Assembly: GCA_003156615.1 (NCBI GenBank)
Contig: PMHI01000412.1
Span: 3,516-10,393, forward strand
DNA from: Acidobacteriaceae bacterium
GTDB lineage: Bacteria > Acidobacteriota > Terriglobia > Terriglobales > SbA1
DNA length: 6,878 bases
Direction of reading: 5' to 3'
In this document: positions 1-6,300 of the stretch, one piece after another
Layout: the number at the start of each line of letters is the position of its first letter
How positions within the stretch are numbered: the stretch's first letter is position 1
Notes under the pieces: model-generated
Databases searched by the model: none
What the model saw: the letters and a program-made list of their open reading frames with translations, nothing else
Told to the model about the DNA's origin: nothing
Program-made: the position numbers and the translations under genes

Positions 1-1
1 G

Positions 2-403
2 TCCGGCATCGGCATGGACCGCACGATCGCGACCGGAACAGGTTTCATCGGCCAATACCCCGCTCGAGTACAGAAGCTCTATGAAACATTAGCGAATTGT
101 CCAGACAACCTGCTCTTGTTTTTCCATCATGTGCCCTACACGCACGTGCTGCATTCGGGTAAAACGGTGATTCAACATATCTACGACTCACACTACGAAG
201 GAGCGGAAGAGGCCCAAAACTTCGTAGTGCGATGGCGCTCTCTGGAAGGACACATCGACGAATCGCGTTACCGCGACATTCTGGCCCGTTTCGAGTACCA
301 GGCTCAAGAAGCCGTCCTCTGGCGCGATACGATTTGTCGCTGGATCTATGAACTCTCGCACATCCGCGACGCCAAGGGCCGAGTCGCCGAGACCAATCGC
401 TAG
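2..403 (+). CDS. Alpha-glucuronidase, GH67 family, C-terminal part (5'-truncated by window edge)
   Basis: The reading frame is open from base 2 to the TAG at 401-403 and gives 133 residues starting SGIGMDRTIATGTG. The sequence matches what I know of the GH67 alpha-glucuronidase C-terminal region: GIGMDRT and TGTGFIGQYP near the start, then LLLFFHHVPYTHVLHSGKTV, IYDSHYEGAEEA, RWRSLEGHID and the terminal WIYELSHIRDAKGRV. In this family the enzyme cleaves the alpha-1,2 link between (4-O-methyl-)D-glucuronic acid and the terminal xylose of aldouronic oligosaccharides, a late step of glucuronoxylan breakdown. The catalytic acids lie upstream, outside the window, so activity cannot be judged here. 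The ATG at 14 is internal, not the start. The only visible neighbour is convergent, so no operon can be inferred from this side. Family assignment is strong; the gene symbol is left blank because naming varies. Confidence 0.93.
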   Translation, partial: SGIGMDRTIATGTGFIGQYPARVQKLYETLANCPDNLLLFFHHVPYTHVLHSGKTVIQHIYDSHYEGAEEAQNFVVRWRSLEGHIDESRYRDILARFEYQAQEAVLWRDTICRWIYELSHIRDAKGRVAETNR

Positions 404-415
404 TCCTTCGCTTTA

Positions 416-434
416 GCTTTGTGATTTGCAAAGC
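416..434. terminator. Weak hairpin between convergent genes, possible terminator
   Basis: GCTTTG at 416-421 pairs with CAAAGC at 429-434 across a 7-nt loop, 13 nt after the GH67 stop and 14 nt before the stop of the convergent FG-GAP gene. The stem is only 6 bp and neither strand has a T tract after it, so it does not meet the intrinsic-terminator pattern. The position is the only real support. Confidence 0.2.
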
Positions 435-447
435 CAGGGCGCCAGAG

Positions 448-2187
448 TTATTGCGACGGCTCTTTCACCGTGAGGACGCGGTCGCAAGTCACATCGTGCA
501 GTTGTTGAACAATGCCGGAGGGCCAGCGGATTTCGGCCAAATCCGCGGAACGGTTGGCGCCCATTCCGAAGTGGACAGGGCCCGCGCTCGATGAGGCATA
601 GCCCGCGCTGGTGGTCATGTGGTTGTACTGCGTGCCCGACTTGGTCACCACTTTAATTCTCGCTCCAATACCGTCGCGGTTGCTCTTCGTTCCTTGCAGT
701 TTGAACTCCAGCCAGTGATTGTTGCCAGGGCTGCGGTTGATCCAAATTTCCGCCGGCGCGCTGATCGCGGTCACGACTACGTCCAAACGGCCATCTCCAT
801 TCAAATCCCCTACGGCTGAGCCGCGGTGTCGCGCCGGAGGCTGAGCCGTTAATCCCGCTTCCTGGGTGAGTGCGGAAAACTTCATGCCGCCAAGATTGCG
901 GAAGACTGTGTTCGGCTGTTCTACCACCAGGTTGGGCGCGGCCAGCAATGACTGAACATGTCCTCGCGTGACAAAAATATCTTTCCAGCCATCATTATCG
1001 AAATCGGCAATAATCGGAGAGTAACCCGCCATGGGCAAGCTCAACTTCATCATTCCGCTTTCCCGTGTTACTTCCACGAAGCTTCCATCCCGTCTGTTCC
1101 GGTAGATGGGAAATGTCTCGCCATCGAGGGCGACCAGCACAAGGTCGGGATACCCGTCGTTATCGAGGTCGCGGAAATCCACTCCCATGCCGGAGATGAA
1201 AGTGCCGTCTTCCCGCAGCGCGACGTTCGCGTCGAAAGCCTCTTCCTCGAATTGGCCACGACCCTTGTTGCGGAAGAACGAATTCATCATCTTGTCATTC
1301 GGCACCATCAGATCCATCCTGCCCGAAAGAGTCGAGTCGGCCGCCGCGACTCCCATGCCTTTGCCGGGATGGGACCGGAAGCCGGCTTCCACAGACCCAT
1401 CCCGGAAAGTGCCGTCGCCATTATTGATGAATAGCTGGTTCGGAGTCGGCTTGTACAACTTGGGATGGCAATATTCACGATGGCCGTAGCTTTCACAGGG
1501 CGGTTCGTGATTGAAATCCCACTTCAAGTAGTTGATCACTACGAGATCGAGTAACCCATCATTATTCACGTCCACCCAGGCCGCGGCGACGGACCAGAGT
1601 GGGCCGTACTCGGCGTCCGGCTTGTTCAAACCGGCTTTGGCGGTTACGTCGCTGAAGGTTCCGTCCCCGTTGTTGTGATAGAGCGTGTTCCGATAAACCC
1701 CGGCGACAAAAATGTCTTCGTAGCCGTCATTGTCGTAGTCGCCGATCGCTACGCCGATGTCGAAGCCTGTTCCCGCGAGACCAGCCTTTTCTGTCACGTC
1801 CGTGAAGTGTCCATGCCCGTCATTTTCGAGAAGGCGGTTGTAGTACTTCGGGGAGTTTTTGTGAAGCGTGCTCAAATCCGCCCCGTTGGTGAAGAAAACG
1901 TCGAGCTTGCCGTCGTTGTTGTAGTCGAACAGAGCGACGCCTCCGGCCATGGTTTCTGGCGCATGGCGCTCGGGAGACTCATCGCTGTCGAGCTTGAAAT
2001 CGACCGGCTGATAAGTGAATTGAATGGGGCTCTCGCCGGCAGTTGCGGCCTGTGTCGCATGCCGCGCAGAATTTTGCTGGTTTTGAGACCCAGCGTGGGA
2101 GCGCTGAGCGCCGGTTGCAAACACGAACCACAAAAGCGCGCCCCCCACGCAGGAAAATCTCGACAAGCTCATCATCCGAAGCGGCAA
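448..2187 (-). CDS. Exported FG-GAP/VCBS repeat protein with C-terminal ASPIC/UnbV domain (CRTAC1-like)
   Basis: A complete 579-residue protein. Residues about 14-27 form a hydrophobic segment after Arg4 and Arg10, which looks like a Sec signal peptide with cleavage near residues 27-33; there is no lipobox. The body is a series of FG-GAP/VCBS blades, each with a DxDxDG-type calcium loop: D88-D96, D150-D158, D206-D214, a degenerate one at D284-D292, D340-D348, D395-D403 and D461-D469. NNGDGTF turns sit between some blades, at 172-178 and 255-261. Cys231 and Cys240 flank the YGHREY stretch seen in this family and could form a disulfide. Residues about 503-575 (DGIGARI, then SSSAGPVHFGMG and IRWPSG) are an ASPIC/UnbV domain. 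The fold is expected to be an integrin-alpha-like beta-propeller acting outside the cytoplasm; no enzymatic role is established and the ligand is unknown. The start is TTG at 2187, backed by AGAGG 5 nt upstream; ATGs at 2175 and 2172 are alternatives that keep the signal peptide. Confidence 0.93.
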   Translation of the reverse strand: MPLRMMSLSRFSCVGGALLWFVFATGAQRSHAGSQNQQNSARHATQAATAGESPIQFTYQPVDFKLDSDESPERHAPETMAGGVALFDYNNDGKLDVFFTNGADLSTLHKNSPKYYNRLLENDGHGHFTDVTEKAGLAGTGFDIGVAIGDYDNDGYEDIFVAGVYRNTLYHNNGDGTFSDVTAKAGLNKPDAEYGPLWSVAAAWVDVNNDGLLDLVVINYLKWDFNHEPPCESYGHREYCHPKLYKPTPNQLFINNGDGTFRDGSVEAGFRSHPGKGMGVAAADSTLSGRMDLMVPNDKMMNSFFRNKGRGQFEEEAFDANVALREDGTFISGMGVDFRDLDNDGYPDLVLVALDGETFPIYRNRRDGSFVEVTRESGMMKLSLPMAGYSPIIADFDNDGWKDIFVTRGHVQSLLAAPNLVVEQPNTVFRNLGGMKFSALTQEAGLTAQPPARHRGSAVGDLNGDGRLDVVVTAISAPAEIWINRSPGNNHWLEFKLQGTKSNRDGIGARIKVVTKSGTQYNHMTTSAGYASSSAGPVHFGMGANRSADLAEIRWPSGIVQQLHDVTCDRVLTVKEPSQ

Positions 2188-2344
2188 TGGGACCTCTACT
2201 CCATGTTACTCCGGTGGATCCCGGCTCCTGCGGACCTTAAACGCGCGTCCGCACCTGCCGCTGGCGACGTGCGCACACAAGGAACAGTCCCTAGTTTCGG
2301 GTTACACTGCAGGCCGAGATTTCAGATCGGCGTCTGAACTTGAG
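2188..2344. other. Non-coding gap between the two minus-strand genes
   Basis: 157 bp separate the stop of the 226-residue gene from the start of the FG-GAP gene. On the minus strand a small hairpin, TTCAGA (2338-2333) pairing with TCTGAA (2326-2321) over a 6-nt loop, begins 7 nt after the upstream stop. An overlapping 5-bp pairing (2313-2317 with 2327-2331) competes with it. Neither is followed by a T run, so termination is unconvincing and read-through into the FG-GAP gene is possible. I found no good -35/-10 pair here for the downstream gene. Confidence 0.4.
2192..2197 (-). promoter_or_regulatory. Ribosome binding site deciding the TTG start of the FG-GAP gene
   Basis: Read on the minus strand, AGAGGT ends 4 nt before the TTG at 2187 (5 nt from the AGAGG core). 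The in-frame ATG at 2175 would be 16 nt away, too far for normal initiation. This favours the TTG, although TTG starts are uncommon and ATG 2175 remains possible. Confidence 0.5.
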
Positions 2345-3025
2345 TTATTTCTTGGTTGCCGGCAGCACGTCGTCTGCGGCCAAAACGTAGGTGGTCAGCT
2401 TGTCCAATTTGAGGTTGGAGTGCGCAGAAACAATGGCAAGGCTGCCGTCGTCTTTGCGCAGGGAATCTACATTTTTCATGAGCGCGGGGTGATCGGAGGT
2501 CACTGCGGCCGGCGTATCAGGAACCGAATTCTTCGGTTTGTCTGACTCGGTGGGAAAGGGTTTATAGACGGGTGAGTTCGGGTCGGGATACTGGCCCATT
2601 CCATTCCACGTTCGCTTCGGAGAAGCAGGAGCGCCGTATTGGAGATCCTGGCCAACGGCTTCGGTTGTGGGGTAGTACCAGCGAGTCAGGTAAACCTTAA
2701 GAGATGCTGAACCGGTCTTCCATTGCGCAGAGTCCATGCGCACCGACAAGCGGGAGGGATCATTGCCGGTTTTTGCCAACGATTCGATTACTTCTCCCGA
2801 TAACACCGCATTCTTCGGGATGACCGTGCCCGCCACCAAAGTTGCGGCGATGAGTTTGCATTGGATTTTTGTTCCGGCCGGCGTCTTGCCCGCAACTACG
2901 TTTTCCTGCAACAGCACGGGCAACTGCAGCGCAACCGCAGCAGTCGAGGTTGACGGTGTCTGCTGGCTGAACAGGCTGACGCCAAGAAGTACCAAGAGTT
3001 GCACTGGCAGAGTATGTCGAACCAT
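2345..3025 (-). CDS. Exported protein of unknown function, 226 residues
   Basis: The N-terminus MVRHTLPVQLLVLLGVSLFSQQ is a short Sec signal peptide, with cleavage probably around residues 20-22 followed by a Thr/Ser-rich stretch. Residues about 31-118 form the best-ordered block, rich in beta-type sequence: a GTKIQCKL strand, TVIPKNAVLSGEV, then RLSVRMDSAQWKTGSASLKVYL. The pattern of 'G-T-x-I, then IP-x-x-A-x-x-x-G-x-V' loosely recalls the beta-barrel part of TrbI/VirB10-like proteins, but there is no transmembrane anchor or proline-rich N-terminal region, so this is resemblance only. Residues about 125-185 are low in hydrophobic residues and rich in Pro, Asp and Ser, probably a flexible linker, followed by a short ordered C-terminus. 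A GTG at 3064 would add 13 residues before the signal peptide; ATG at 3025 is preferred because it has AGGGGG 8 nt upstream and gives a standard signal peptide. Function unknown; proteins of this general look are familiar to me from Acidobacteriota. Confidence 0.8.
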   Translation of the reverse strand: MVRHTLPVQLLVLLGVSLFSQQTPSTSTAAVALQLPVLLQENVVAGKTPAGTKIQCKLIAATLVAGTVIPKNAVLSGEVIESLAKTGNDPSRLSVRMDSAQWKTGSASLKVYLTRWYYPTTEAVGQDLQYGAPASPKRTWNGMGQYPDPNSPVYKPFPTESDKPKNSVPDTPAAVTSDHPALMKNVDSLRKDDGSLAIVSAHSNLKLDKLTTYVLAADDVLPATKK

Positions 3026-3033
3026 CGCCGTGG

Positions 3034-3039
3034 CCCCCT
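3034..3039 (-). promoter_or_regulatory. Ribosome binding site for the 226-residue exported protein
   Basis: On the minus strand AGGGGG lies 8 nt before the ATG at 3025. The in-frame GTG at 3064 has no comparable purine run at the right distance, so this site decides the start. Confidence 0.6.
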
Positions 3040-3152
3040 GCGGACTTAGGACCAACTGCCCCACAGAAACTAAGGTTTTCGGGGGCAGGGGGATCTCAAG
3101 TCCAAGATACTACAGGGCGCCATTTCACAATAGAGATTTTGGATAGGACATT

Positions 3153-3169
3153 TCGATGATAACCATCGA
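3153..3169. repeat. Inverted repeat upstream of the receptor promoter
   Basis: TCGATG at 3153-3158 and CATCGA at 3164-3169 are exact inverse complements separated by ATAAC. The repeat ends 8 bp before the predicted -35 box of the receptor gene, a position where an activator could bind. A 6-bp arm can arise by chance, so a functional role is speculative. Confidence 0.35.
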
Positions 3170-3177
3170 TTTTATAC

Positions 3178-3207
3178 TTGACAACGATTCTAGTATGGAT
3201 GTATTAG
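3178..3207 (+). promoter_or_regulatory. Predicted sigma-70 promoter of the TonB-dependent receptor gene
   Basis: A perfect -35 consensus TTGACA lies at 3178-3183. After an 18-bp spacer comes TATTAG at 3202-3207, which matches the -10 consensus at four of six positions. Transcription would begin near 3213-3216, giving a leader of about 85-90 nt before the ATG at 3301. The surroundings are AT-rich compared with the coding DNA. The -10 is imperfect, hence moderate confidence. Confidence 0.5.
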
Positions 3208-3216
3208 AGCAGGGCA

Positions 3217-3248
3217 AGCTCGTTCGTGTACGTACACGTCGACGAGTT
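3217..3248. promoter_or_regulatory. Operator-like palindrome or leader hairpin
   Basis: The core CGTGTACGTACACG at 3225-3238 is a perfect 14-bp palindrome. It is flanked by a second pairing arm, CTCGT at 3219-3223 with ACGAG at 3242-3246, offset by a 1-nt/3-nt internal loop. It begins just after the predicted transcription start, the usual place for a repressor operator. As RNA, the outer arms could instead pair to form a hairpin in the 5' leader, though the inner palindrome has no unpaired loop and would have to open at its centre. The binding protein, if any, is unknown. Confidence 0.45.
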
Positions 3249-3256
3249 TGGGGACT

Positions 3257-3278
3257 GCAAAAATTTGCGGTGTCACCG
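3257..3278. repeat. Two abutting short inverted repeats in the receptor leader
   Basis: GCAAA at 3257-3261 mirrors TTTGC at 3264-3268 with AA between. Immediately after it, CGGTG at 3268-3272 mirrors CACCG at 3274-3278 around a single T. Both are short. Together with the palindrome at 3217-3248 they make the leader unusually rich in dyad symmetry. Confidence 0.3.
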
Positions 3279-3291
3279 TTGGAACCTAATT

Positions 3292-3298
3292 GGAGGGG
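3292..3298 (+). promoter_or_regulatory. Ribosome binding site of the receptor gene
   Basis: GGAGGGG ends 2 nt before the ATG at 3301 (4 nt from the GGAGG core). It supports ATG 3301 over the in-frame GTG at 3226, which would start inside the palindrome and put 25 non-signal-like residues in front of the protein. Confidence 0.7.
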
Positions 3299-3300
3299 AA

Positions 3301-6300
3301 ATGAAATCCTCGTCGCCCACGTCGGCTGCGGAGTTCAGTATTGACAGGAAAGCCTCGAAGCTTCGCCTCGCCGTTCTCACTGCCGTGTTCCTCACCCTTT
3401 GTGCCGTTCAAGCCTTCTCCCAAGCCGAGTTAGGAACCATTGTAGGTACGGTTACGGATCCATCGGGTGCCGCCGTTCCCAACGCTACCATCACCATTAC
3501 GAATCGGGATACCCATCTATCCCATACGCTCACTACCGGCAGCGCAGGTGATTACGTTGCCGCCGGTCTGCAGATCGGAAACTACTCGGTGCGCGCGCAA
3601 GCCACCGGGTTCAAAGCCGATGAGCAGAATGGAATCGTGCTCACCGTCAGCGACCGGCATCGGGTTGACTTTAAGTTGGCAGTCGGGAGCGCTCAGGAGA
3701 CGATCACAGTCGAAGCCAACACCGTCGCCGTACAGACCGACAGCAGTGAAGTAAGTACTCTAATTACGGGGCAGCAGATCAGCGACCTGTCGACCAACGG
3801 CCGGAGCTTGTATACCTTGTACGCCCTCGCGCCAGGCGCGGCTAGCATTCAAGGGGATTTCATTGCGCCCACTGCCGTCAGCGGCGACAACAACGTAAGT
3901 ATTAACGGTCAGCGCGCCGGCCATAATCTCGCGCTGATTGATGGCGGCGAAAACCTCGACCGTGGCGGCAGTCAGGCCAGCGTTGCTCCCTCGGAGGAAG
4001 CGATCGGCGAATTTCGCATGGAGACCTCGAACTACAGCGCCGAGTACGGCATGAGCGGAGCCACGATGATCAGCGAAGTCACCAAGTCTGGAACATCACA
4101 GTTCCACGCTTCCGCCTGGTGGTTCGGTCGCAATGATGATCTCGATGCCCGCAACTACTTCAATCCGGTCCCCCAGGCCGTCTCCGAACTCCGTGCTAAC
4201 CTTTTTGGTTTCAACGCGGGCGGTCCGGTCGACTTCTGGGCCAAGCAACACAAAACCTTCTTCTTCTACAACATGGAGTGGCGGCGTCTCATACAGGGCG
4301 GCCTGCTCAACCAAACCGTTCCCCCTGCATCCGAATATCCTACGGCCGCCGGCGCGGTCATCGATTCCCAGTACCCGGTCACCGATCCGGCGAGCGTTCC
4401 GGCCTCCATCCAATACGCAAATTGCCCGGGTGGTGCGCCACCTCCGGGGGTTGCGCCCGGAGCGCCTTTCCCGGGCAATACAATTCCTGCCTGCATGATC
4501 AGCGCCAATGCAATATCGCTGTTGACGGCCGGTGGCAAGTACGGCGGAATCTTCCCTACGCCCAACTCCGTCAACAACAGTGGGGTGCCGATATTCGAAG
4601 GCGGCAACAACTCTCCGACGTACGTGAAAGAAGAACTGGCACGCCTCGACCACACCTTCAACAGTAAGGTTTCAATTTTCGGTCACTGGGTCTCGGAGCA
4701 GATCAGCCAGGGATATGGAACCACGCAATGGAGCGGGGACAACCTTCCATCGGTCAGCGACACATTCGGCAACCCAGCCTACAGCGCCGTCGTCCACCTT
4801 ACTTACACCATCAGCCCCACCTTGCTGAATGAGATCGCCTTCAACTACGACGGCAATCGGATTCACATCATTCCCGGCGGTCTCTACAAAGCCCCCAGCG
4901 GGTTCACCTTCAATCGCTTATTTACCGGACCGAACGATGACAATCGCATCCCGTCTATCGACCTAAACGACCAGACGGGCGCTGATTACACCTCGAACTG
5001 GACGCCATGGAACAATGCCGCGAACGACTATCAGATTCGCGACGATGTTTCATGGACGAAGGGCGCGCACCAGCTTAAGTTTGGCTTCGGTTTCATGCTG
5101 TACAAGAAGTCGCAAGAGTACTTCGCCACCACGGAAGGCAACTTTAACTTTAATGGAAGTTTCACCGGGTACGACTTTGCCGACTTTCTGCTGGGAGACG
5201 CCCAACAATATACAGAGGCTGGTGTCCAGTCCACCGGGCAATGGAACAATGTCAGCTACAACGTATACGCCCAGGACAACTGGCGTGCGAACAGTCGCCT
5301 CACGTTGAACCTGGGACTACGTTGGGACGCGCTGCCACACACCTACGAGGCAAACCAGCACTCCGCTAACTTCTATCCCAACCTTTACAATCCAGCCAAC
5401 GCTGCCACCTTTGATTCGGCCGGCTTCATCTGCAGTGGGTCCACGGATCCAGGCTGCACTGCTGCCAGCCCGGGCCTGGGACCCAGTCCGAGCCCGATCC
5501 TGGCAGGTTTATTGTTCTATGAGAATGGTATCGGCATCGGAGGCGTGAACGGCATTCCCAAAGGATTGGTAAACAACACCTGGAACAACTTCGGTCCTCG
5601 TGTCGGGTTTGCTTACGACCTCACCGGACAAGGCAAAACTGTGATCCGTGGCGGATTCGGCATCAGTTTTGACCGGGTTCAAGGCAACGATATGTACAAC
5701 GGGGCCACCAACACGCCGTTTGATGCCAACCCCACGGTGCACAACGTTTCCCTCCAGAATCCCGGTCTCACCATCAGCGGACCTACTGCGGGCACAACGA
5801 TCACCGCGGCGGATTTGCCGATCCTGCCGGTTGGTATTACGGGCATTCTGGCGAGTAATTACAAGCTGCCTACTACCTACCAGTACAGCGCGGGGGTCCA
5901 GCAGCAACTCGGGCCTCGGGCTGTGCTAGCGGTCTCCTACGTGGGCAACCAGATGCGTCATGAGAGCTTCAATCAGGAGGTAAATCTTCCACCCCTTGCC
6001 GATCTACCGGCACTCGTGGCAAGCGGGGGATCGGGTCTCAACCAGTTGTACAGCTATCCCGGCTTCGGCGGAATCAGCCTGTTCGAAAATGGCCAAAATG
6101 GACACTACAATGGGCTTCAGGTTGACCTCCACGGGCGAGTAGCGCCTGGTCTGCAGATGCAGGCTGCCTATACGCTTTCGCGTTCGATTGACCCCAACGT
6201 CGGTGGTACGGGCAACGGAGAAGATCTTAACAACATCACCAATCCTTACGCTGGCTGGAAGTACGATGTTGGACCATCGGCGTTCGATCGCACGCACGTC

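Noticed and set aside
958..1434. A 158-codon plus-strand open frame inside the FG-GAP gene
   Set aside because: Antisense shadow of the same repeats, with no family resemblance and no ribosome site that I can defend.
1675..2337. A 220-codon open frame on the plus strand opposite the start of the FG-GAP gene
   Set aside because: It lies antisense to the signal peptide and calcium-loop blades of a clear family member. The Val/Glu/Ala-rich translation, repeating VVIVV-like stretches, is what reversed DxDNDG codons produce, and it has no recognisable domain.
3082..3130. Possible minus-strand promoter for the 226-residue gene (TTGTGA, 15-bp spacer, TATCTT)
   Set aside because: Both boxes match at only four of six positions and the spacer is short, so I do not report it as a feature.
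3226..3300. N-terminal extension of the receptor from the GTG at 3226
   Set aside because: The extra 25 residues are not signal-like and GTG sits within the palindrome, whereas ATG 3301 has GGAGGGG directly upstream and a proper signal peptide behind it.
3156..3344. A short plus-strand frame (62 codons) in the receptor leader that could be an upstream peptide
   Set aside because: It has no Shine-Dalgarno sequence, starts upstream of the predicted promoter, overlaps the receptor start in another frame, and its Arg-rich middle simply reads the palindrome.
4096..4653. A 185-codon minus-strand open frame inside the receptor gene
   Set aside because: Its translation is Arg/Val/Gly-rich without structure, typical of the complement of a GC-rich gene; the receptor frame is unambiguous.
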